A stretch of DNA of 64,000 nt, taken from Athripsodes cinereus (lineage: Eukaryota > Arthropoda > Insecta > Trichoptera > Leptoceridae). The notes under the pieces were generated by a model. That model did not search any database. It saw nothing but the letters and a program-made list of their open reading frames with translations, and had not been told where the DNA came from. Shown here piece by piece: positions 54,151-64,000 of this stretch. The DNA is taken from NCBI GenBank assembly GCA_947579605.1, contig OX388312.1:27675313-27739312 (forward strand), read 5' to 3'. The translations under genes and the position numbers were made by a program. The first letter of the stretch is position 1. Each line of letters starts with the position of its first letter.

Positions 54151-55720
54151 ATTTTTTATTTTATTTCATAGAGACACTCACAGAAAACTGACAACACAAT
54201 ACATAAATTACAAACATACAATAAGATCTGGCCAGTTCCCCAATTAAGAGCGTCTACAGCATGCACAATCAGATAATTCAATTAAATTAAAATAAATTAA
54301 AATTAAAATTAAAGCGTAACTCAATATCTGCGGTGACAAGGTAAAGGGGCACAAGTCAGCCCCGCAGCACCGAGCCACCCCCCCAGCACCGAGCCACCCC
54401 CCCCCCCCACAGAAATGCAGGCATACATCACACCCCACAAAGCAATGGGATCAAGGGCAGCCAATGGTACAACAACAGGGTAAGGGCAACCCCGGATGCC
54501 AACACCTGCGAAGCACGACATACACCCACACCTCCGCGGAGGGAACAACTCAACTCCGCAAAACCGACCCACGCCCCCTCACCCCGCCACCACAGATACA
54601 ATGCCACGATAATGATAATCTCTATGTAGAGATAATCCTGCTAATGCACATCATCGCATTTTTCTTAGGTTAACTGCTCTGTTGATTTGTTATATGAACG
54701 ATGATGTGCAAGAAGAACAAAAGAAATGAACAACAAAATATAATGTAACAATAATCATAGAACAACAACACAACTATTTTAGTTTAATTAACCCGAATCG
54801 GGCTCTTGACGAATCGCACACCTAGTACGACAACAAGCCACAGGCAAAGGACGAAAAATGAAACCCTCGAAACAAACAAACTATGTCAACAATTTTACAT
54901 TACACTTCACCTCCCTCCCAAATGTAGCCAACGAGTCGTTAAATATATCAACCCCCTCCACCCCTTTCTCACACAAGATGTTATAAAATCTGCACATTCG
55001 CGATACTGGGCTAAAGTGGCCGATATTGTTGTTGTGAACTCTTACTCGGAATGTGTTGGTACTACGGAGACGTGGATTTGGAGTGTAGAAGTCAAGATCG
55101 TCAAGTGATGCAGTCGCTACGCTGTGATTAACAACCTTGTAGAGAAGAGAAAGATCGGCAATTATACGTCTGTCATGCAAACTGTCAAGATTAAAGTAGG
55201 TTAAGCGATCTTGGTAACAATTTAGACTTCTAGCTTGACCGGCACGGTATGACAAAATTCTGATAAAGTGCTTCTGAACCCGCTCGATGCTGTCGTTATG
55301 GATTTTGAAATATGGGGACCATATTTGAGAGTTATACTCAAGAACACTTCGGACAAGCGACACATACAAGGCCTTAAGACTTTCCGTTCTTTTGAAATCA
55401 CTGGTTATTCTGCAGATAAAACCTAGCATTTTATTTGCTTTATTTATAATGCTCTCATAATGGCTTCGGAAACTCAGTTGAGAATCAAGGATTACACCCA
55501 AATCGCGAATCTCATCAACCCGTTTTAATTTCTGATTTTCTATAGAGTAATCAAATAATTTTACTTGTTTTTTAGTGGTATATGTGATAGTTAAACACTT
55601 TTTGATATTTAATGACATTTTGTTAAGCTGACACCACTGAGATAAGGTATTGAGATCATTTTGTAGAAGTAGGTGGTCCGCCGAGATGATGATGTGAAGA
55701 TTATTATGGAAACCAATGAT
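54151..55720 (-). mobile_element. 5'-truncated jockey-like LINE, about 1.57 kb
   Basis: The minus-strand element contains the 245-codon frame below, a 3' UTR that includes C-rich sequence (54360-54600), and an A-rich tail 'gaaataaaataaaaaataaa' abutting the other LINE at 54150. The 5' boundary near 55720 is estimated. Frames at 54244-54673 and 54806-55108 are shadows of it. Confidence 0.82.
54881..55618 (-). CDS. Jockey-like LINE polyprotein, C-terminal 245 codons
   Basis: Contains LNIKKCLTITYT (after the RT YXDD region), DEIRDLGVILDSQLSFRSHY (the DLGV..D..L.F..H motif of jockey-clade RT), LYVSLVRSVLEYNSQIWSPY (LVR..LEY...VW.P) and IERVQKHFIR. The remaining 110 residues resemble the variable C-terminal domain. 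The catalytic part of the RT, including the DD motif, lies upstream and is missing, so the protein cannot be active. A methionine is present at 55618 but the true ORF began further upstream. The open frame over 738 bases suggests recent insertion. Confidence 0.88.
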   Translation of the reverse strand: MSLNIKKCLTITYTTKKQVKLFDYSIENQKLKRVDEIRDLGVILDSQLSFRSHYESIINKANKMLGFICRITSDFKRTESLKALYVSLVRSVLEYNSQIWSPYFKIHNDSIERVQKHFIRILSYRAGQARSLNCYQDRLTYFNLDSLHDRRIIADLSLLYKVVNHSVATASLDDLDFYTPNPRLRSTNTFRVRVHNNNIGHFSPVSRMCRFYNILCEKGVEGVDIFNDSLATFGREVKCNVKLLT

Positions 55721-56430
55721 ATCCTAATTGATTATTACATATGTGTTAGAGTGAAGTTAGTTTGAATAGTACAATGCAAGTCAGCAGTAGGTATTATAAT
55801 ATACTGATTGACAATGGCAGCATCAGTCGAGTATCAGCGTAGTGTAGCGCCAGAAAAAAGAGAGAAAGAGTCTACGCCTATTTTATGCTTACCATATTGA
55901 ACCTGCAAGAATATCTTGGTAAATCGGTACCCATCTTGAATATATTATTTCTTTGGTATTGAAATTCTATTCTATTCTTCTCAAGACCATCCACTCGTTT
56001 GCTAGTGATTTACGCTGGTATTGAGATAATAACTTTTTTTTTCATAATATCCATTGACTACCCACTTTTGTTGTTGCTTTCATGGGATAGGTACCTACCC
56101 AGTTAGATAATTGCTGAGCATAATATTATTATATTCTAGCCATTTTTATGTTTAAGATATTGAGCATGCAAGATAATTGAAATGCAAGATAATCGATGCA
56201 ATACAACAACATTTTTTTTCGATTACAGTCACACACATTCATTACACACACATATACACGCAACTACATATACAATGCAGATATATGACTAAAGCACCAT
56301 TTTTACGGAGTAGATAACCTGCGAATTCATTACATGTGGTTAGTTTGCTACCTAGAGAAGAGCAAATTTCAACAGGCAACTCCTGACCAATATTAAGGTC
56401 TACATGATTGCATACCTGAGTCATATTCTG
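55721..56430. other. No recognised feature
   Basis: On the minus strand, ATG followed directly by a consensus donor (gtaagca) sits near 55895, but no exon could be linked to the desaturase gene. Otherwise AT-rich. Confidence 0.35.
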
Positions 56431-56439
56431 CAAAAGATA

Positions 56440-56640
56440 AATACGATATCCTCCAACTCATAATAATGGGAAAGATTGAATGATGAAGTGGGCCTGGCAG
56501 AAAACAGGTCTCATGGCTATTCAATATACCTATAAGACGCTGGACTGGAGTGGGACTTGTGAACGACTCTTTCGACTGCCACAGGATAGAGTGGCCTTTG
56601 CAAAGGCTATTGCCAACGTTGGGGAAACCTGATAAGACAC
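56440..56640 (+). pseudogene. LINE polyprotein terminal fragment
   Basis: The forward frame reads TLDWSGTCERLFRLPQDRVA followed by FAKAIANVGET and a stop, similar to the last residues of LINE ORFs (W......A.DR..W...V..A). Overlapping minus frames are shadows. Confidence 0.55.
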
Positions 56641-56649
56641 GAGGAGAAG

Positions 56650-57070
56650 AAGAAGTTTGCACACTAACCCACTAATGGAATTGTTGTTATAATATAAGGA
56701 TGGATTAAATATTCCTGAATCACTCGAAAACGAGTTGATGGCCTAATAATATTGAGTAGATTACATATCATCTCGAACATTTTACTCGCATTAAATTCTA
56801 CCTTCTATGAATAATGTCACATTAATTCGCCAATATATTATTAATGTCTCTTTTTATTTATTAATTCAATAAAATACGTAAAATATAATTTTATGACGTA
56901 AAATGTCATGAACATTGGAATGACTTTGTCTTTTCATTTGTGTATAAATAATTATTATTAGGTATATCATAATTAATATATTTATTATTCTATTTTAGAG
57001 TTTATACAATTTCATTTGCCATATTGAAGCTTCATTTTTTATTGACACAATACACACGTTTAAAGCGATC
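56650..57070. other. No recognised feature
   Basis: AT-rich sequence between a LINE tail and the nested TIR element. Confidence 0.4.
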
Positions 57071-57119
57071 TGAGGCCTGAGTCAACAACACACTATCGCG
57101 TCACGTTCCCGCTCCGCAT

Positions 57120-57226
57120 GCGTTCGGGTGCAGACGATGGTGCGCCAAAGTGTTAATTTTCGTAACTATTCTGTATCTTAGCAACGAAATTGACACTTGC
57201 TTGCAACATCGTCTGCACCCGAACGC
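57120..57226. repeat. Inner inverted repeat 1
   Basis: 'gcgttcgggtgcagacgatg' (57120-57139) is exactly inverted at 57207-57226, enclosing about 67 bases. Confidence 0.9.
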
Positions 57227-57230
57227 TAAT

Positions 57231-57765
57231 GGGGTGTTCACATTTGGCGAATATCGCCAGCCGAATTTCAAAATATAACGCCAGGCGAAAAAACAAAATT
57301 CGCCGTACACCCATTGATCGTCACACCTGTTCACACAAGTCCACCGATATAGAAACGATCTGTCAGATGCGCTTTGATTTTGACACTGTTTTCAAAATGG
57401 CGTCGAGATGGAGATCGCGAAGTGTTTATTTTTAGTCGAAAATGTTATAGTAGAGGTTATAAGGCGCCTTTTAATTAAGGAAACAAACGCCACAAACCAA
57501 CAAAAAAGATAACAGCTGTCACGAAGCGGGAAACATTATAAAATTTATAGGTTATAAAGCTTTTACCATAGACACAAACGCCGCGCATATCTGCGCATGT
57601 GCAAATCGTTCGATCGCCCGAGAAAGTTGGAAGGTGGTCAACTCGAGACGATATCGTTTCTACTGGTTTTTATCGTTTCAGACTAGCTGTCATTTTGTTC
57701 ACACGGTTCAAATGGCTGGCGATATTTTGGTGCCCTAGCGATATTCGCCAAAGTGAGAACACCAC
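57231..57765. mobile_element. Inner TIR element 2, 535 bp
   Basis: 'ggggtgttcacatttggcga' then 'atatcgcc' at the left is mirrored at the right ending '...agtgagaacaccac'. A relic of the same family lies at 40775-40940. The 81-codon frame at 57190-57435 spans unit boundaries and is not a gene. Confidence 0.85.
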
Positions 57766-57829
57766 ATAACGGAGCGGGAACGTGAGACGAAAGTGTGTTG
57801 TTGACTCAGGCCTCTGAGGTCTGTCAGCT

Positions 57830-59460
57830 CTCGTGCAATTGATTTAGTGTAATTTTTTTGTTTGTTGTTGTTTATTTTATAGTAAATAAAGTAACAGTTT
57901 CATATGAAATGTATAACAAGAAGATAAAAAGTAGGTAGGTTCTTTAATTGAATAAAAATCATTCCGTAATGAAATTGTAATCAGTGGTATAAAATACCAC
58001 ATGCAGTCCCCATTTTGCTGGCTACCCCATTTTTAAGAGAGATGTTAGAATAATACAGATGAATACCTACACAATGATTATCCTAAAAATATATAATATA
58101 AGTAGGTAATAAATATTTAGGCAGTATAAAGTTATGAATTTATGTTATACCGGATATGGAACAAGGAGTCATTTATTAATATTTTTGATCATTAACCTTG
58201 CATTAGGAAACAATAAATACCCGACTTTATTAAAGCTTTGACATTTCTGATAATAGTACAGAAATATAAGTCACAATATTAATAAGGAAACAAAGTTTAC
58301 AATACCCTATGCATGCTCATCAGGTGTTGAGACGATTTTCGATAAATTTGAAGGCCTACATGGTGATTAACTTAGAGAAATTTATATAACAGGTTTAAGT
58401 TGAATTCATTATTAAGGTCTTTTTAGAATTAACATAATTTAGATTTACCTAATTTTCATTAAAATTCGTGAATCAACATACGTCACAAATGTAGCAATTG
58501 ATATTTTATTTTTTCCGTAAGGAAAAGGGTCTCGGAGACGTGGCCGTTCGAGGATTATAAGGCTAGACCATATAATCAGATAGTAAACGACAGCCAAGTT
58601 CTGAGTGCAATGATTATTATTAGGAGAGCGTGCATGAGAAATTGCATAGATATGATTGAAGCAAAAAGCTTTTGCTATGCATGGACAGGAGTAAGTGTCG
58701 GTCGATCCTTTCTGTATACCCCATAAGAAGAGTATCGTAATTGTTTTATGTACATGTATTTATTTATTTAAATATGTATATACCAGGACATTTCTTTGGT
58801 CATTTGCACAATTATTCAATTCAGTAGCGTCAGAAATATATCCTTTAGTGCATATTATGACCGAACACTGTGACACTACTACGAAGAAGTGAAGGCTTTT
58901 CCATTTACTTAATTGAAAATTCACTTTATTTGTTATTTATGCTTTATATGATAACAGTAGATCCGATAAATATTTTTCAGCTATTAAGATTTTTTATTGC
59001 AAATATTAAAAGAATTTAAATTAGGCGTGATCAAGGTTTATTTTTTTATGACTTAACCAGAAAAATTAGTGAAACATAATAAAATAATAGTAAAATCTTC
59101 AAAAAATAGATAACATTTTATTTATTGTTTTATTGTTATGTTTATTATAAAAATTCAATAATAAACTAAATAATACATCTGCGTGATCTTGTAAAACCTG
59201 CACACCTGTTAGTGATAGGTAGGTATAGATCCTTACAACTTTATGAATTTATTTTATTTATTTTTGATAATAATATTGTAATGAAGTAACTGAGATCTTG
59301 ATAAAGTAGAATTTTATATTGACGATGGATTAAAACGATTTCGCTAGTTTTTAATATTTATTTTGTGTATCTTTTAAAACGTAAAAATTACAATTCGAGA
59401 TAAGTATAAAATAAAAATTAACTATAAAATATATTTACAGGACATTTTTCAAAACAATGA
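57830..59460. other. No gene recognised
   Basis: A scrap of SINE-A ('tggctaccccat' near 58020) is visible. The 65-codon frame at 58695-58892 has no domain. Otherwise AT-rich. Confidence 0.4.
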
Positions 59461-59464
59461 AGTA

Positions 59465-59690
59465 AATTAAAATTACACAAGTGGGGTAGCCAGTGGACCA
59501 ATTAATTATAATAAACACGCAAGTGGTCCTCTCCGTGCCAATAAAAGACATTCAGAATGGGTCACAGAATTGAAGATTTTAAATGTCACAAAACGTGATG
59601 TTTTACGAACTTCTGCCTTTTACAGGACACTCGAATAAACACAGAAAAGAGTAAGATGTCTATTTTTTACCGAAGACTCGGAATTATCAA
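59465..59690 (-). repeat. SINE-A copy
   Basis: 'cacaagtggggtagccagtg' through 'gtcctctccgtgccaataaa' and 'acattcagaatgggtcac' to 'tttttaccgaagactcgg'. Confidence 0.8.
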
Positions 59691-59699
59691 TAATTGTGT

Positions 59700-60215
59700 C
59701 TTGTTAAATAAGAAAAAAAGAAAATGATTCTTACATTAAAATATATTACGCAAACTAAGTGTAGATGGGTAATCCAAGAAGAAAATTAAATTCAAAATTA
59801 TTTATTTCTTAAGTAAGCTGTTGTTTACCTCTGTGTATGTGAGTGAATCTTGCATGACCTTGATAAAACTAGAAAGGGATAGTGCTATAAGTTTTATATT
59901 GCACCGCTGATGGTCAGAGTGAGATCGATAGTGAAAATAGGTAGTTCAGATAGGTATCTAGTAATAAAATGTAATTTTATGTTTAAAAGTAAACCTGACC
60001 ACAGCACCTTTTATATAACATGTTATGAAATGCCCCATTAACCTTAAACGCAGGCGGCGCGTAAATGCAACAAAATATTAATTCAATACATTTTATTATA
60101 CGAGTGTATCATAATATATGTAGTAATTCAGTGTGTTCGATACGTTTATTTTCATCGCTGAAAAAAGTAATAAAAAAGTACTTAATGCTACTATTATTAC
60201 ATATCTATCTATCGA
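59700..60215. other. No recognised feature
   Basis: AT-rich intergenic sequence. Confidence 0.4.
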
Positions 60216-60217
60216 TA

Positions 60218-60290
60218 CCCTCACGCCCTGTCCCGTGTGGGGTAGGTAGAGAGAATTTAACGCCATATAGATTTATCCTTAGATACTTGG
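60218..60290 (-). repeat. LINE 3'-end scrap
   Basis: 'accctcacgccctgtcccgt' followed by 'gtggggtaggtagagagaat' resembles 11905-11950. Confidence 0.5.
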
Positions 60291-60299
60291 TATCCTTGA

Positions 60300-60800
60300 A
60301 AGACAGCGTCGCGTGATTACAATACTAGCATAATGGTATGATGTGGAAATGACGACTGCAATGCAATTAAATGCGTGAATCTACTATCGTAGTGTACATT
60401 TGGTAAGATTGTTAAAATTTCAGACACCAACATTTAGCACAGAATATAGGTACAATATAGTTCCAAGTTCTTCCATATGTAAAGACGATACCCTTGACTC
60501 GTCCATAAAGGTAAAGGTACTTACAATTTACAAAAAGTTATGTGACAACTTTGCAAAGAAGAGGTTCAAAACCATTGATTGGTAAATTTGAATATTCATT
60601 ATCCTCATGAAAATTTTTTGAAATGTTAATTTGATAAAATGGAAAGTAGCTGTGTTTTTTTGGTTTGTAAGATTTTTTACGGCCTGAATGCCATTTTTAC
60701 AAAACACCGTTTTTTATGACAACGGCGTCAGCACCATCACAGAACTTGTGATGCTTCAGGCAAAATTGAATCAATTGCTCAAAAATCTTCCTGAATGCAT
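60300..60800. other. Unclassified open frames, no function assigned
   Basis: A plus-strand frame after 'aaaatttcag' (60421) reads TPTFSTEYRYNIVPSSSICK and continues to 60585. It looks slightly exon-like at its left border, and a second stretch near 60720 reads NGVSTITELVMLQAKLNQLL. No family was recognised. Confidence 0.3.
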
Positions 60801-60802
60801 AA

Positions 60803-60950
60803 TATTTTAAATTTATTTATTTTATTCTTCACTGTACATTGGTTACAATATTACAAAATAAAACAATGTCATATAAATATCAGTTATACAATTCAATGTA
60901 CAGAGGGCGAGTTTATCGCTAAGATGCGATGTCTTCCAACTAACCCGGTA
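60803..60950 (-). mobile_element. LINE 3' end (conserved tail family)
   Basis: On the minus strand: 'gttagttggaagacatcgca', 'gcgataaactcgccctctgt', spacer, and an 'aagaataaaataaataaa' tail. Confidence 0.75.
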
Positions 60951-60959
60951 AATAAATGT

Positions 60960-61375
60960 GATGTATAATTTTTTATTAGTTCAATATTGACACGAATATA
61001 GATCAACATAAAAAAAATAATAGTACCTACTAGAAAACGAAGAAAAAAACAATATTGGAAAAATAAATAGTGACATTATTTTTTTTAATCAGTAAACAAT
61101 GACTCGTCACTTACAACTTATACTTCAAGTTACAAGGTAATTCCCATGAACTTTGAATTTGATTTAAATTAATTTGAAAAAAATATTAACTTAGGAACCA
61201 CGCGCCACGTGTATGAGTAATCAGTTTCTTTTTGTGATAAACAATATTTACAGTTATATTTTTAGAGGAAATAAGTGTCGGACTGGATATCAAATAGCAA
61301 CTGTATAGCCATAAATAAAATATGCAGATAATTCATTTATCATAAGAGGGAGATCCTATTTATCTATCTAACTAT
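60960..61375. other. No recognised feature
   Basis: AT-rich intergenic sequence. Confidence 0.4.
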
Positions 61376-61377
61376 CT

Positions 61378-61615
61378 ATACCATCACAGCATATCTCGCA
61401 ATTGAGACAGCCAGCATGTATTTAACAAGTATGCAAGTTGTCTTCTTCGTATCAATAAAAATTCACGATAGGTGTTATATACCTCATATCTGAATGGAAT
61501 TCAGATTTTAAATGCCCTATTCGTCATGGATCACGAATAATATTTCCCTTTACAGAGCTTTCGAAAGTTTATAATACGGGATAGAGAGCTTTTATTTGTC
61601 GGAGACTGTTTTAAA
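61378..61615 (-). repeat. SINE-A copy, diverged
   Basis: 'taccatcacagcatatctcg' through 'agttgtcttcttcgtatcaa' and 'cctcatatctgaa' to 'ggatagagagcttttatttg'. Confidence 0.72.
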
Positions 61616-61789
61616 GGGCGGCGCTCGCCACATTCCTCGTGCCGTACCGTTTGTCGGGGAATACACGGAACGCACATTAAAATTTCTTTAAAAATTGCTA
61701 TGAGTGTTCAGATCATTCCAAATTAAAAATACCTCGCCTTGCTATGGCCGATGAGAATTTTGTCGGTATATATATATATAAAGAGTTAC

Positions 61790-62040
61790 AATCCATTGGA
61801 TTGGTATGCAACGAGTTTGGATTTTCTTCTCCGTTCCTCCCTATTTTCAGCTAGTCTCTTTTGTTCAACGTATGTGCCATAGCTCATGTCCTTTATTTGG
61901 TCCATATAAGCGTCTCATGGTCGGCCTGTACCATTTCTACCTTCGGTACCCTCCGCGATGGTGATAAGCAGTCCTGGGTGCCTGATGTTGTGGCCAATCC
62001 AGTTAGCTCATTGTTGACCGATTCGCCGGGTATCCGGTAA
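61790..62040 (-). pseudogene. LINE polyprotein C-terminal end
   Basis: The minus-strand reading NWIGHNIRHPGLLITIAEGT, then GRP, a stop, DAYMDQIKDMSYGTYVEQKR and LAENREERRRKS matches the 'W.GH..RH..L...I.EG...G.....GRPR..Y..QI' end of an insect LINE. The TGA at the arginine of GRPR (CGA to TGA) marks decay. Confidence 0.82.
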
Positions 62041-62044
62041 ATAT

Positions 62045-62670
62045 TCCGGTAAATTTTGTCGTGTATCCGGTAAAAATAAAAATTAAAACTACTCGTAATT
62101 TCCCATGCTGAGTAAGATCAGAACACAGTGTACCTTATGGATCTCGGGTCGTGTGACAGTCCTATAATACAATGGTATGTATTTTATAAAATATAAATAT
62201 CTAGTAGGTTATAAAGCAGGTACAAGGTAAACCTCTGATGATAATGAGTTACAGTATAACTTGTGATGCTAACTATACTTAGGGTGACCGACTATCATAC
62301 TACTTAATATATCGTGACTATAATACTGTCGCTTAACTGTACCCATATTTTTATGAAAGATAAGTGATAATTATTATTATGTATATAACTATAATTATTT
62401 TAAATACTTTACTTTGAAAGAAGGATCTTTGAACTCAATATATTTATTTTCTATTTATTTAACTTTAAAGGGGCGTACGACAGTTTTTCTAATAATACAA
62501 TTTTAATAATATAGGTAATGTCTACATACTTTACATCATTGATTCTTTTGGGTTTGTTTTTTTATGTGCATTGTTGATTGACTGAGATGACGTTTATTTT
62601 GTGAAGTTCCAAATTAATTTATGGGAATAAACACAAACTGTTTGAGTTTTACTATAATTAATAATAGGTA
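62045..62670. other. No recognised feature
   Basis: AT-rich; short 'tatccggtaa' words at 62030-62070. Confidence 0.4.
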
Positions 62671-62673
62671 CAG

Positions 62674-62884
62674 CAGGGTTACTCTTGACAAAACTAAACA
62701 CGATCTTAATCTAGTCTTGATCTTGATCATACGATGCACGAAGGGACTATGGTCAAAAACATCGCTCTACCGCTAACGCGCGATCGATTTGCGTGTATTT
62801 TTGGCCAATAGTCACTTCGTGCGTCGTATGATCAAGATCAAGACTAGATTAAGATCGTGTTTAGTTTTGTCAAGAGTAGCCCTG
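62674..62884. mobile_element. 211-bp hAT-type MITE, second copy
   Basis: Same length and ends (cagggttactcttgac ... complement) as 23296-23506. No matching 8-bp flank is visible here, so the duplication has decayed or the flank is rearranged. A 109-codon plus frame starts in it and is spurious. Confidence 0.85.
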
Positions 62885-63137
62885 CAGTTGTAACCTGGTT
62901 TCGAAAGTCATTGTCAAATCTTGAACCAATAAACCAATTACAATATTTAAACATTATGTTTTACAATAATGCAGTGTTAATTATACATAGTTTTAAAAAT
63001 ATAATTATATTCGCATACATATACCTACAATGTAAAAAAGAAGGAAGCGGAAAAAAGAAAGAAAGGGACATTGAAGAATTCCATCTCGCGTCCGGATATT
63101 TCAGAAACCATTTATACGCACTTGCGTTATCCTCTTT

Positions 63138-63397
63138 ATCCCGTGGAGCACCCGGTAAAGAATTGGTCTCCCACTCTTCTCTGTAAGTTTTCGAGTGTCC
63201 TGTAAAAGGCAGGTGTTCGAAAAAATTAAGACATTGTACATCTTAAATTCAGCGATGAGGTTTGCCACCCATCCTGAATGTCTTGATTTTATTTTGGCAC
63301 GAAGAGGACAGCTTGCATGTTTCTTACATGCAGCTGGTCTGCTGGCTACCCCACTTGTGGGATATGCCGTGATGGTATAGTATAGTAGTAGTAGTTA
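63138..63397 (+). mobile_element. SINE-A copy close to consensus, with TAG tail
   Basis: Begins tttatcccgtggagcacccg and proceeds through 'attcagcgatgaggtttgcc', 'acccatcctgaatgtcttga' and 'cacttgtgggatatgccgtg' to 'atggtatagtatagtagtag'. Good reference copy. The 61-codon frame within it is the same one seen in the minus-strand copy at 19533-19718, a repeat shadow. Confidence 0.92.
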
Positions 63398-63404
63398 TCC
63401 TCAC

Positions 63405-64000
63405 GGGTAAGCCATAATGGGCAACCTGAGGGGTTCGACAGCCAAAACCACCCCGCGAGAATCTTTAAAACTTTATCTAATGAGAGGTACAGTGAAGGCA
63501 GACACAGTGTGCATGTTTTCTTTTAGTAATTTTTCGAATTTTTGAGCGGAGAATACAATGTTTATTCTATTTTGCTTAAATTAATAATTTTATTTAGTGT
63601 TTCGTTGCGCGATGGAGCTTATTATGATATAACATTTAATTCGCTGCGCAAGTCTAATTGTAGAACACTAGATTTAATACAACATTATTATAGATTTAAT
63701 ACAATGTCACTTTTGCAATGATCCATACTTCCAGCGTATTTATTTATTTAAACAATTTATTTGAATTTTGCGTATTTTTCAAGAGCATATCATTCAGCTC
63801 ATTGCCTGATGATGGAATATCCAATGATTCCGAAAGCTTGCGAACAAAAACTTCGACGTGACGTATCCGTAAAGAATATACAATCATTATATATATTATT
63901 TGCTGCACATCGATTACAATTAGTTTTATATATTAAAACATTTAAAAATCAATCAAAATGTGTATAAAAAATCAAATATATAGATGGCGATGTTATCACA
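63405..64000. other. No gene; dispersed repeat piece at left
   Basis: 63405-63470 ('taatgggcaacctgaggggt', 'tcgacagccaaaac') resembles 21011-21085. The rest is AT-rich to the window edge; the frame at 63761-63967 has no domain. Confidence 0.4.

Larger units (their letters stand above)
57073..57813. mobile_element. Outer TIR element, 741 bp, containing two inner inverted-repeat units
   Basis: 'aggcctgagtcaacaacaca' with 'cgttcccgctccg' at the left; 'cggagcgggaacgtgagacg' and 'tgttgttgactcaggcct' at the right. Flanks offer only short candidate duplications (ctg/ctg). No transposase frame. Confidence 0.85.

Noticed and set aside
54244..54673. Glycine/cysteine-rich and proline-rich frames around a C-rich tract
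   Set aside because: Low-complexity 3' UTR of the jockey-like LINE; composition alone keeps the frames open.
55885..55905. ATG followed by a consensus splice donor on the minus strand, considered as desaturase exon 1
   Set aside because: The upstream and downstream sequence gives no desaturase N-terminus and phase cannot be tested.
60421..60585. Exon-like frame after an AG acceptor
   Set aside because: No family similarity and no partner exons; chance cannot be excluded.
1..64000. CRISPR arrays, rRNA, operons, riboswitches
   Set aside because: The only regular repeats are transposon-derived or simple-sequence, and the gene structure is eukaryotic.

Overview
The window is AT-rich animal nuclear DNA, most likely from an insect and probably a moth or butterfly. 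The evidence is small exons separated by long repeat-filled introns, a fatty-acyl desaturase of insect type, Helitrons with the end sequences usual in Lepidoptera, a Dong/R4-type LINE lying in TAA repeats, TTAA-flanked piggyBac-type debris, and very many short non-autonomous elements. There is no bacterial gene organisation, CRISPR array, rRNA gene or intact tRNA gene. The order Lepidoptera is inferred, not proven.

Only one host gene is well supported: an acyl-CoA desaturase-like gene on the minus strand. Five exons lie between 50254 and 43993; their splice sites are consensus and the phases join into 279 codons plus a stop. The first exon(s), encoding the N-terminus, were not found. Histidine boxes 1 and 2 are intact. 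The third box and the conserved histidine of the NSAAH motif are lost, so the product may be a pseudoenzyme.

Layout. 1-14.2 kb: intergenic repeats (315-bp tandem repeat, hAT MITE, Dong-like LINE with a tRNA-SINE in it, a hairpin retroposon insertion inside LINE debris, a piggyBac-type element, a TA-flanked MITE). 14.2-25.4 kb (copy A) and 25.7-43.5 kb (copy B): two collinear copies of one region, separated by exactly 200 N. Copy B begins directly at the gap and copy A ends 78 bases before it, which is what two unmerged haplotypes at contig ends look like. Copy B is longer because it carries two identical-length 2448-bp Helitrons, SINEs, a LINE tail and other insertions; copy A carries a SINE, a 984-bp TIR element and a hAT MITE that B lacks. 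The pair gives true empty sites for many insertions. 43.5-50.3 kb: desaturase exons with MITEs and SINEs in the introns. 50.3-64 kb: LINE tails (one with a 245-codon jockey-like ORF), nested TIR elements, SINE copies and a second copy of the 211-bp hAT MITE.

The commonest element is a roughly 240-bp SINE-like family, called SINE-A here. It starts near CCCGTGGAGC and ends in a (TAG)n tail; about 25 full or partial copies are present on both strands. Most other open reading frames are repeat shadows. Family names for non-autonomous elements rest on termini and target-site duplications seen in the sequence, not on database matches.
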